In this document: positions 36,129 to 43,321 of the stretch, piece by piece | Position numbering within the stretch: the first letter of the stretch is position 1 | Layout: each line of letters opens with the position of its first letter | Program-made: the position numbers and the translations under genes | The notes under the pieces: generated by a model | Databases searched by the model: none | What the model was told of the DNA's origin: nothing | The model's input: only the letters and a program-made list of their open reading frames with translations | Assembly: GCA_036504595.1 (NCBI GenBank) | Contig: DASXUX010000004.1 | Span: 1 to 64,000 of the forward strand | DNA from: DASXUX01 sp036504595 | GTDB lineage: Bacteria > Planctomycetota > SZUA-567 > H5-PLA8 | DNA length: 64,000 nt | Reading direction: 5' to 3'

Positions 36129-36140
36129 CCTCTCCTCCGG

Positions 36141-36163
36141 CCCCTCCCCGAAACGGGGAGGGG
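36141..36163. terminator. GC-rich hairpin after the secreted-protein operon
   Basis: Perfect 10-base arms CCCCTCCCCG and CGGGGAGGGG with an AAA loop, 13 bases after the stop codon. There is no T-run, so it may be a repeat of the CCCCTC family that acts as a 3' stabiliser or weak terminator. Confidence 0.5.
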
Positions 36164-36169
36164 AGAACG

Positions 36170-36685
36170 GAAAAACGAACCGCAAAGACGCAAAGGCGCA
36201 AAGGAAGGGATTTGGAGTCTCAAGCGGACGGGCACGGACGTATACGGACGTCCACGGACATGTCGCTTCGCGAGTCGGGCTGGCGTCCGGGGTCACCCGC
36301 CGATTCGGACGTTCCTTGACGGGCTTCTTGTCTCGCTTCGCTCGAACCCGGCCCGTTGGGCCGGGCCACCCACGCTTTGTCCGAAACCGCCGATGAATGG
36401 GAAGATCGTAGCGGGGCGTTTTCATCCGCTGGCAAGAGCGGCGGGGAATAATAGAATGCGGGGCGTTTCAATTTCGGATTGCGGATTGCGGATTGAACGA
36501 TCAACCGCAAAGACGAAAAGACGCGAAGGGGCAGGGGGATGCCCCCTCACCCCTACTAACGGCCGGCACGGAGGCCGGCGCTACCCCTCGCGGGGGAGAG
36601 GGGGACCGGACGGCACGCAGGCTGGACAGCCTGCGCCACGAACGGACAGCACGCAGTCCAGGAGGATTGCGCTACTTTTGAAAGG
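36170..36685. repeat. Repeat-filled gap without a gene
   Basis: Contains in order: CGCAAAGACGCAAAGG words (36178-36200), CACGGACGTATACGGACGTCC words (about 36230-36262), a GGCCCGTTGGGCCGGGCC palindrome (about 36350-36367), CGGATTGCGGATTGCGG words (about 36475-36495), CGCAAAGACGAAAAGACGC words (about 36507-36527), the CCCCTCACCCC / GC-rich element / GGGGGAGAGGG composite (36540-36606), and GGAGGATTGC at 36661-36670. No coding potential is evident. Confidence 0.65.
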
Positions 36686-36693
36686 ATTGTTCA

Positions 36694-38193
36694 ATGCCTA
36701 AGATGCCAAATTCACCGGTTGTCAAGCTGGCGGTTGTCGGTGTCAGCCGCGATTGTTTTCCGATTGAGCTGGTCAAGCGGCGCATGGCGAAGCTGATGAG
36801 CGCTTGCCGCAAGGCCGGCGTGCGGCCGTATGCGTGCAACACGATCGTGGCGACGGATGCGGATGTGCCGAAGGCCATTGCCGAACTTCAGAAGGCCGGC
36901 ATCAATGCGGCGGTGATTTATCTGGGCAACTTCGGGCCGGAGGGTCCGCTGACGGTTTTCGCGCAGAGGTTCGGCGGGCCGGTGATGGCGTGCGCGGCGG
37001 CGGAAGAGACCGCTGAAGATTTGATCGGCGGGCGCGGCGATGCGTACTGCGGACTGCTGAACGCGTCGTACAATTTCGGCCTGCGCGGCGTGAAGGTTTA
37101 CATTCCGCAGAAGCCGGTGGGGCTGCCGGAAGAACTGATTCCGAGCATCAAGCATTTCGAGACGGTCGCCAAGATTCAGCTTGGCCTGAAGGGGCTGAAG
37201 ATTTTCGCGTTCGGTCCGCGGCCGCACGATTTTTACGCCTGCAATGCGCCGATTCAGCCGCTGTACGATCTAGGCGTCGAAGTGGTCGAGAACAGCGAAT
37301 TGGATCTGCTGCAACTCTACAAGAAGGTTGACGAGAAGGATAAACGCGTGCCGTCGATTGTGCGCAGCATGGCGAAGGAACTGGGCGGCGGCAATCAGTA
37401 TCCCGATTTGCTGCCGAAACTGGCGCGGTTCGAGATTGCGCTCACTCGCTTTGCTGAAGAGAATCTGGGGTCGCGGCAGTTCGCGATTTTTGCTGACAAA
37501 TGCTGGCCGGCGTTTGAGCCCGCCTTCGGGTTCGTTCCGTGCTATGTGAACTCGCGCCTGTCGGCCAAGGGCATGCCGGTTTCGTGCGAAGTGGACATTT
37601 ACGGCACGCTGAGCGAGTACATCGCGATGCTCGCCAGCGACCAGCCGGTAACGCTGCTCGACATCAACAACACCGTGCCGAACGACCTGATCAGCGATTC
37701 AGAGGATTTGAAAGGCGCGACGCGCGAAGATCTGTTTATGGGCTTTCACTGCGGCAATTCGCCGGCGTGTTGCATGAAGGGCTGCTGCATGAAGTACCAG
37801 CTCATCATGCGCCGGCTGATGGAACCAGAAGCCCCAAAGCCGGACATCACACGCGGAACTTTGGAAGGGCAACTGAAGCCCGGGCCGGCGACGTTCTTCC
37901 GCCTGCAGGGAAGCGCCGACGGCAAGCTGCACAGCTACATCGCGCCGGGCAACATTCTGGACGTGGACCCGAAGAGCTTTGGCGGGATCGGCGTGTTTGC
38001 GATTCCGAACTTTGCGCGCTTCTACCGGCACGTGCTGGTTGGGCAGCGCTTCCCGCATCACGGCGCGGTGGCGTTCACTCACTGCGGCAAGGCGCTGTTC
38101 GATGGCGTGAAGATGCTGGGCGTGAAGGACATCAGCGTGCCGCTGCCGGCGACGATGCCGTATGCGGGGGAGAATTTGTTTGAGCTGATGTAA
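36694..38193 (+). CDS. L-fucose/L-arabinose isomerase family protein
   Basis: 499 residues from the ATG at 36694, with AAAGGA seven bases upstream. The chain matches the sugar isomerase family that includes FucI and AraA-type enzymes: an N-terminal Rossmann-like part (VKLAVVGVSRDCFP), a central part with FADKCWPAF, and the metal-binding acidic segment CEVDIYGTL (E299, D301), then H352 in FHCGN and a late histidine in VAFTHCGK. These enzymes interconvert aldoses and ketoses with a divalent metal. Because ribulokinase and ribulose-5-phosphate epimerase follow, L-arabinose to L-ribulose is the likely reaction, making this a non-classical replacement for AraA. L-fucose or another aldose remains possible. 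It is the first gene of the operon. Confidence 0.82.
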   Translation: MPKMPNSPVVKLAVVGVSRDCFPIELVKRRMAKLMSACRKAGVRPYACNTIVATDADVPKAIAELQKAGINAAVIYLGNFGPEGPLTVFAQRFGGPVMACAAAEETAEDLIGGRGDAYCGLLNASYNFGLRGVKVYIPQKPVGLPEELIPSIKHFETVAKIQLGLKGLKIFAFGPRPHDFYACNAPIQPLYDLGVEVVENSELDLLQLYKKVDEKDKRVPSIVRSMAKELGGGNQYPDLLPKLARFEIALTRFAEENLGSRQFAIFADKCWPAFEPAFGFVPCYVNSRLSAKGMPVSCEVDIYGTLSEYIAMLASDQPVTLLDINNTVPNDLISDSEDLKGATREDLFMGFHCGNSPACCMKGCCMKYQLIMRRLMEPEAPKPDITRGTLEGQLKPGPATFFRLQGSADGKLHSYIAPGNILDVDPKSFGGIGVFAIPNFARFYRHVLVGQRFPHHGAVAFTHCGKALFDGVKMLGVKDISVPLPATMPYAGENLFELM

Positions 38194-38195
38194 CT

Positions 38196-38440
38196 TAGGG
38201 TTCGGGGTTCAGGGTTCGGGGTTCAGGGTGCACATGTGCAGGGCTGGCAAGGACACATTGTGCAGTTTTGGACAGAATTGGAGCACGGAGACCGGAAAAG
38301 CGAGCGGGACGCTCGCACTGCGCTGCACAGGTGCACTTTTTTACAGGCTGGACGAGATCGGGAGGCGGACGGGATCGTCGCAAGCATCCACGGCGGTCCG
38401 TCTTACCACCACACGTGCAATTTTTTACAGGAAATGACGG
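38196..38440. repeat. Composite intergenic repeat (GGGTTC words, TGCACATGTGCA palindrome, GTGCA-T6-AC motifs)
   Basis: AGGGTTCGGGGTTC words (38196-38228) are followed by the perfect palindrome TGCACATGTGCA (38229-38240), ACATTGTGCAGTTTTGGAC (38255-38273), GTGCACTTTTTTACAGG (38331-38347) and GTGCAATTTTTTACAGG (38415-38431). All of these blocks recur in reverse orientation at 61902-62138. It lies between the isomerase and ribulokinase genes. A strong AGGAGG for araB follows at 38467-38472. Confidence 0.8.
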
Positions 38441-38477
38441 GCAGGTCGAGGGTCTGCGATACTAAGAGGAGGAAGTC

Positions 38478-40157
38478 ATGGCCAAGTACTCGATCGGACT
38501 GGACTACGGGACCAATTCGGCGCGGGCGATTCTCGTGGATGTGGCCGACGGCGAGGAGATCGCGACGGACGTCTACGGGTACGCTCACGGCGACAACGGC
38601 GTCATCCTCTCGAACGATCCGAACCTTGCGCGACAGCATCCGGACGACTACCTGGAAGGCGCAGAAGTCACGATCAAGAAAGTGCTGGCTCAGGCGAAAA
38701 AGGCGGTGAAAGGCTTTTCGCCCGAGCAGGTCATCGGCATCGGCGTCGATACGACCGGCAGCACGCCGATCCCCGTCGATCGCAACGGTATTGCGTTGGC
38801 GTGCACGAAGAAGTTCGCCAAGAACCCTGCAGCCATGGCGTGGTTGTGGAAGGACCACACCGGCGTTGCTGAAGCCGCGGAGATCACCGCTCTGGCGAAG
38901 GAAATACGCCCGCAATATTTGGCCAAGTGCGGCGGCGTGTACAGCAGCGAGTGGTTCTTCAGCAAGATTCTGCACTGCCTGCGGACGGCGCCGGAAGTCT
39001 TCGACGCGGCGTACACGTGGGTCGAATGCGCGGATTGGATTCCGGCGATGCTGACGGGCACGCAGAAGCCGGAGAACCTGACGGTGTGCGTGTGCGCGGC
39101 CGGGCACAAGGCCATGTACAACGACGGCTGGGGCGGCTACCCGGACGCTGAGTTCCTCGGCAAATTGCATCCGAAGCTGGGCGCGCTGCGGGAGCGACTG
39201 AAAGCGAAGGCTGAGACGATCGACAAGCCGGCGGGACGATTGACGGCCGAATGGGCGAGCAAGACGGGATTGCCGGAAGGCATTCCGGTCGCGGTCGGCG
39301 CGTTCGACGCTCATTTGGGCGGTGTGGGCTGCGGCATCGCGCCGGGCACGCTGGCGAAAATCATCGGCACGAGCACGTGCGATATGATGGTCGCGCCCAG
39401 CGACAAGCCGCTGCCGGATATTCCGGGCCTGTGCGGAATCGTGAACGGCTCGATCCTGCCGGGATACTTCGGACTGGAAGCGGGGCAGAGCGCGGTGGGC
39501 GACATCTTCAACTGGTTCGTGAATTACATCCAGCCGCTCGGCAAGAATGGTTCGCACGAAGCGTTGACGGCCGCCGCCGCGAAGCTCAAACCAGGTTCAC
39601 ACGGGCTGTTGGCTCTGGATTGGAACAACGGCAATCGCACCGTACTCGTTGATCAGCGGCTGACAGGTTTGTTGCTGGGCCAGACGCTCTACACGACGCC
39701 GGCAGAAATCTATCGCGCGCTGATCGAAGCGACGGCGTACGGCGCGCTGACGATCATCAACCGCTTCGAGGAATACGGCGTGAAGGTCGAGCAGGTCGTC
39801 AACTGCGGCGGCATCGCGGAGAAGAATCCGCTGGTGATGCAGATTTACGCGGACGTGCTCGGCCGGCCGATGAAAGTGTCGCGCTCTGGACAAACGTGCG
39901 CTCTGGGCGCAGCGATTGCCGGCGCGGTGGTCGCGGGCAAGGCGGCCGGCGGTTACGCGGATGTGCTGTCGGCACAGAAGGCGATGACGGGGTTGAAGCC
40001 CAAAGTCTTCAAGCCCGACCCGGCCGCTCACGCTGTGTACAAGGAACTCTACGCGCTGTACAAGAAGGTCCACGACAGCTTCGGCGTCGCGAACGGTGAA
40101 TGCGCGAGCGTGATGAAGAAGCTGATTGAGATCAGGGGAGCCGCAAGGGGAAAGTAA
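38478..40157 (+). CDS. araB: Ribulokinase (FGGY family)
   Basis: 559 residues from the ATG at 38478, with AGGAGG five bases upstream. The first phosphate-binding segment GLDYGTNSAR starts the chain. VGIGVDTTGSTPIPVD-like residues (about 92-108) and the later GTSTCDMMV (about 299) and NCGGIAEKNPL are hallmarks of bacterial ribulokinases rather than xylulokinases. The enzyme phosphorylates L-ribulose (often several ribuloses) with ATP, in the cytoplasm. It sits between the isomerase and the dehydrogenase/epimerase genes in one pentose operon. Confidence 0.92.
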   Translation: MAKYSIGLDYGTNSARAILVDVADGEEIATDVYGYAHGDNGVILSNDPNLARQHPDDYLEGAEVTIKKVLAQAKKAVKGFSPEQVIGIGVDTTGSTPIPVDRNGIALACTKKFAKNPAAMAWLWKDHTGVAEAAEITALAKEIRPQYLAKCGGVYSSEWFFSKILHCLRTAPEVFDAAYTWVECADWIPAMLTGTQKPENLTVCVCAAGHKAMYNDGWGGYPDAEFLGKLHPKLGALRERLKAKAETIDKPAGRLTAEWASKTGLPEGIPVAVGAFDAHLGGVGCGIAPGTLAKIIGTSTCDMMVAPSDKPLPDIPGLCGIVNGSILPGYFGLEAGQSAVGDIFNWFVNYIQPLGKNGSHEALTAAAAKLKPGSHGLLALDWNNGNRTVLVDQRLTGLLLGQTLYTTPAEIYRALIEATAYGALTIINRFEEYGVKVEQVVNCGGIAEKNPLVMQIYADVLGRPMKVSRSGQTCALGAAIAGAVVAGKAAGGYADVLSAQKAMTGLKPKVFKPDPAAHAVYKELYALYKKVHDSFGVANGECASVMKKLIEIRGAARGK

Positions 40158-40258
40158 ATGATGAATGAGAAATGATGAATGCTGAATAAGGATTGTGACA
40201 GTCTGTGGTCGCCGGCCAAATCCATCATTCCGCATTCATCATTCATCATTCGTTTTTT
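40158..40258. repeat. Inverted ATGATGAATG word repeat with T-run
   Basis: The left side (40158-40188) holds AATGATGAATGA words; the right side (40221-40251) their complements. The longest perfect pair is AATGATGAATGC (40171-40182) and its inverse (40232-40243), followed by GTTTTTT at 40252-40258. It could act as a weak terminator or processing site inside the pentose operon. Confidence 0.7.
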
Positions 40259-40269
40259 GAGGGGCTGAC

Positions 40270-41310
40270 ATGAAACGTGCTATTCTGACGGGGCCGCACA
40301 AGTTTCGCATCGACGAAATCGCTACGCCAAAGCCAGGGCCGGGGGAGGCTCTGCTGCGCGTGAAGGCAGTCGGCGTTTGCGGGAGCGATCTGCATTTGTT
40401 CCGCGAAGGCATCATTGGCGGTGTGCGCATTGAAGACCACGGCGGGCCGTTTTCGCCGGGGCACGAAGGCATGGGCGTGGTCGAGGACGTGGGCTCCGGC
40501 GCGGACCGGTCGCTGATCGGCAAGCGCATCGCGATCGAGCCCTCGATGCCGTGCAAAAAATGCCGCTGGTGCATCGCGGGCAAGCCGAACGTTTGTCCGA
40601 ATGTGCGCTTCCTCGGCATGCCGCCGGTCGGCGGGTGCCTGGGGCAGTATATTCTGCATCCGGCTGAAGCGTGCGAAGTCGTACCGAAGGAAATCAACGA
40701 CGATGAGGCGGTGTTACTGGAACCATTAGCCGTGTCACTGCATTCCATTGACCGCATTCAGCCGCCGCCGGGCAGCGCCGCGGTGGTGCTGGGCGCGGGG
40801 ACGATCGGCCTGACGCATGTGATGATGCTGGCTCACATGGGGATGAATCCGCTGATCGTGACGGACGTCATCGATCATCGCTTGGCGATGGCACGCGAGT
40901 TGGGTGCGACGCATACGTTCAACCCGAAGCGCGAAGACGTTGTGAAGGCCGTCGCGGACCTGACGCACGGCGCGGGTGTGGAATCGGTGTTCGAGTGCGT
41001 GGGGCATCAGGACACGTTCGAACAAATGGTTGCGATGGCGTGCCCGGCCGGACGCGTCGGTGTGGCGGGGATTCCGGACGTGGATCTGTTCGCGTTCAAG
41101 CACTCGATCGCTCGGCGCAAAGGACTGGACGTGCTGATGATTCGCCGCGCGAATTTGACGTTCCACCGCGCAATGAACTGGGTGGTGAAAAACAAGATGC
41201 CGCTGCGGAATCTGGCGACGCATCACTGGCCGCTTGAAAAGGTTACCGACGCGTTTGAGACGGCGGCTGGGTACAAGGACGGGGTGGTGAAGGCGATTGT
41301 GAATCCGTAG
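40270..41310 (+). CDS. Zinc-dependent medium-chain alcohol/polyol dehydrogenase
   Basis: 346 residues. Catalytic zinc ligands are visible as VCGSD (cysteine about 37) and GHEGMG (about 65). The structural zinc site has four cysteines in CKKCRWCIAGKPNVC (about 96-110). The nucleotide-binding segment is GAGTIGL (about 177). The pattern fits the sorbitol/threonine dehydrogenase branch. GAGGGG precedes the ATG by six bases. Its place between araB and araD suggests oxidation or reduction of a pentose, pentitol or their C4 epimer, but the substrate cannot be read from the sequence. Confidence 0.88.
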   Translation: MKRAILTGPHKFRIDEIATPKPGPGEALLRVKAVGVCGSDLHLFREGIIGGVRIEDHGGPFSPGHEGMGVVEDVGSGADRSLIGKRIAIEPSMPCKKCRWCIAGKPNVCPNVRFLGMPPVGGCLGQYILHPAEACEVVPKEINDDEAVLLEPLAVSLHSIDRIQPPPGSAAVVLGAGTIGLTHVMMLAHMGMNPLIVTDVIDHRLAMARELGATHTFNPKREDVVKAVADLTHGAGVESVFECVGHQDTFEQMVAMACPAGRVGVAGIPDVDLFAFKHSIARRKGLDVLMIRRANLTFHRAMNWVVKNKMPLRNLATHHWPLEKVTDAFETAAGYKDGVVKAIVNP

Positions 41311-41355
41311 TTGGTGAGTGGTGAGTGGTAACGGTAAGCGCTGAGTGCTGAGGCG
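41311..41355. repeat. GGTGAGTGGT word repeat, short
   Basis: Same word family as 21874-21950, followed by GCGCTGAGTGCTGAGG. It fills the gap before araD. Confidence 0.55.
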
Positions 41356-41357
41356 AA

Positions 41358-42050
41358 ATGCTCAACCGGCTAAAGAAGGACGTCTTTGAAGCGAACATCG
41401 AACTTGTGCGGCGCAAGCTTGTGTTCGATACGTGGGGCAACGTCAGCGGGATTGACCGCGAGAGCGGACGCGTCGTCATTAAGCCGTCGGGCGTGAAGTA
41501 CGAGAAGATGCGCTCGGGCGATATGGTGGTGGTGGCGCTCGAAACGGGGCAGGTCGTCGAAGGGCGCTACAAACCAAGCTCGGATACGCCGACGCATTTG
41601 GAGCTTTACCGCGCGTTTCAGAAAATAGGCGGCGTGGTTCACACGCACAGCCTGTACGCTACGGCGTGGGCTCAAGCATGCCGCTGCATCCCGGCTTTGG
41701 GGACAACGCACGCGGATTATTTTTTCGGCGATGTGCCCTGCACACGGAAAATGCGCACCGCGGAAATTCGCGAGCAATACGAGCTGAACACGGGCAAAGT
41801 CATCGTCGAGCGCTTCGCGAAAATCGACCCGCAGCACATGCCGGCCGTGCTGGTCGCGTGCCACGGGCCGTTCACGTGGGGGCCGACGCCGATGCAGGCC
41901 GTGATCAACGCGGATGTGCTGGAACAGGTCGCGTGTATCGCTCGCGACACGGTGCGCATCGATCCGAAAATTGGATCGATGCCGGACGAGTTGCTGAAGA
42001 AACACTTTTTGCGGAAGCACGGGCCGGGAGCGTACTACGGACAGTCCTAA
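41358..42050 (+). CDS. araD: L-ribulose-5-phosphate 4-epimerase / class II aldolase family
   Basis: 230 residues. Class II aldolase/adducin fold: WGNVSGID near residue 25, the substrate phosphate site KPSGVKY (about 42), catalytic metal ligands in VVHTHS (about 94-99) and ACHGPFTWG (about 171), and the acidic GTTHADYF (about 115). The family converts L-ribulose 5-phosphate to D-xylulose 5-phosphate. Together with the isomerase and ribulokinase it completes the L-arabinose route into the pentose phosphate pathway. It is the last gene of the operon and converges on the GHMP kinase across an inverted repeat. Confidence 0.9.
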   Translation: MLNRLKKDVFEANIELVRRKLVFDTWGNVSGIDRESGRVVIKPSGVKYEKMRSGDMVVVALETGQVVEGRYKPSSDTPTHLELYRAFQKIGGVVHTHSLYATAWAQACRCIPALGTTHADYFFGDVPCTRKMRTAEIREQYELNTGKVIVERFAKIDPQHMPAVLVACHGPFTWGPTPMQAVINADVLEQVACIARDTVRIDPKIGSMPDELLKKHFLRKHGPGAYYGQS

Positions 42051-42145
42051 TTCAACGCAGAGACGCCGAGAGCGCAGAGGTCGCAGAGTTTTTTCTAAGG
42101 TATTTCTTTCTCGGCGTTCTCAGCACTCGGGGTCTCTGCGTTGAA
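42051..42145. terminator. Inverted CGCAGAG word repeat between convergent genes
   Basis: Perfect 14-base ends TTCAACGCAGAGAC and GTCTCTGCGTTGAA flank degenerate CGCAGAG/CTCTGCG words and an internal TTTTTTCTAAGG. It lies between araD and the minus-strand kinase, so it probably terminates transcription from both sides. Confidence 0.6.
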
Positions 42146-42152
42146 AGAGAGC

Positions 42153-43214
42153 CTACATCCGAGTGAGGTTCTCCGGATCATAAGTATGGCTCAAACTCAT
42201 ATTTTTTGACGCATACACGTCGGTGACGACTTTGGCGCCTTCGAAGGCGACGCTGTAATCGAGGCGCGGCATTTTGTTGGCCTGCATGAAACGCGCGAGG
42301 CGCTGGTGTTCCTTGGGGCAGTAGAGCATCAGGCAGCCGCCGCCGCCGGCGCCGATGATTTTTCCGCCGAGCACGCCGAATTCCTGCTTGGCGTGGTCGT
42401 AGAGTTTATCGATGTGCGGCAGCGAGATCTTCTCGCTCATCCGTTTCTTGTGTTGCCAGTGTTCGTCCAGCATGCGGCCGAAATCGTCGAGGCGGCCTTC
42501 CTTCACGGCGCTGAGGATGCGATAGCCGAGGTCTTTGATGTGAGTCAGGCTTTCCTCGACGGTTTGGCGCGCCGCGCCGCCGGCTTGCTTCATTGCTTCG
42601 TTCTGCTGCGAGAGAACGGCTTCGGCGCTGCGCGAATTTCCGATGAAGTAGATGTGCGTGTTGGCGAGCAGTTCGGCGTAGATCCAACCGGGCAGGCGAA
42701 GGCACTCGACTTTCACGGTGCCGTCTTTGGCGATTTCGAGCACGGTCAAGCCGCCGAACGCGGCCATGTACTGGTCCTGCTTGCCGATGCCTTTCTTCAG
42801 CACGTTGAGTTCGATGTCGCAGGCTTCTTCGGCCAGCGCTTGAACCGTCACGTAGTCGCGGCGGTAGGCGTGCAGGCCGGCAAGCAGGCCGACGAGATAG
42901 CTGCTCGACGAACCCATGCCGGACTGCGCCGGCAGGTCGGCCTGACTGGCGATGGTGACTGCCGCCTCGATGCCGTGGCGCAGGAGGGCTTCGCGCGCCA
43001 GTTCGTGCTTGATTTCTTTGACGTGATCGACGACTTCGGTCCTCGAATATTGCAGCACCACGCGGCGGTCCACGCTGGACTGATGGATCGTTACGTACAT
43101 GTACTGGTTGATGCCCATCGCGAAGATGAAGCCGCCGTGCTTTTCGTAGTACGAAGGCAGGTCCGTGCCGCCGCCGCCGAGGGTGACGCGAAAGGGGGTG
43201 CGGGTGATGATCAT
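42153..43214 (-). CDS. GHMP sugar kinase (heptose-7-phosphate kinase/HddA-like)
   Basis: 353 residues. The N-terminal RTPFRVTLGGGGTDLP is characteristic of HddA-like and related sugar-1-kinases. The phosphate loop PAQSGMGSSSS (about 95-105) and the third motif GKIIGAGGGGCLM (about 296) complete the GHMP signature. The usual reaction is transfer of phosphate from ATP to the anomeric hydroxyl of a heptose or other sugar for nucleotide-sugar synthesis. No other heptose genes are near, so the substrate is open. GGAG five bases upstream supports the start. It follows the GH13 gene on the minus strand. Confidence 0.85.
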   Translation of the reverse strand: MIITRTPFRVTLGGGGTDLPSYYEKHGGFIFAMGINQYMYVTIHQSSVDRRVVLQYSRTEVVDHVKEIKHELAREALLRHGIEAAVTIASQADLPAQSGMGSSSSYLVGLLAGLHAYRRDYVTVQALAEEACDIELNVLKKGIGKQDQYMAAFGGLTVLEIAKDGTVKVECLRLPGWIYAELLANTHIYFIGNSRSAEAVLSQQNEAMKQAGGAARQTVEESLTHIKDLGYRILSAVKEGRLDDFGRMLDEHWQHKKRMSEKISLPHIDKLYDHAKQEFGVLGGKIIGAGGGGCLMLYCPKEHQRLARFMQANKMPRLDYSVAFEGAKVVTDVYASKNMSLSHTYDPENLTRM

Positions 43215-43230
43215 GGCAGCTCCGAACGAA

Positions 43231-43321
43231 GGCTTGAGGCTTGGGGCTTGAGGCTTGAGTGCCGCGCACCCGACGCGCCAAGTTTACGGCCTCAAGTCTC
43301 AGGCCTCAAGTCTCAAGCCTC
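43231..43321. repeat. Inverted GGCTTGAG word repeat
   Basis: Left words GGCTTGAGGCTTGGGG (43231-43259) and right words CCTCAAGTCTCAAGCC (43290-43321). The perfect pair GAGGCTTGAG / CTCAAGCCTC lies at 43250-43259 and 43312-43321. It overlaps the stop codon of the GH13 gene. Confidence 0.65.

Noticed and set aside
36141..36163. Strong intrinsic terminator
   Set aside because: The stem is perfect but no T-run follows on either strand, and similar C-rich/G-rich hairpins occur inside genes, so it is listed only as a hairpin of moderate confidence.
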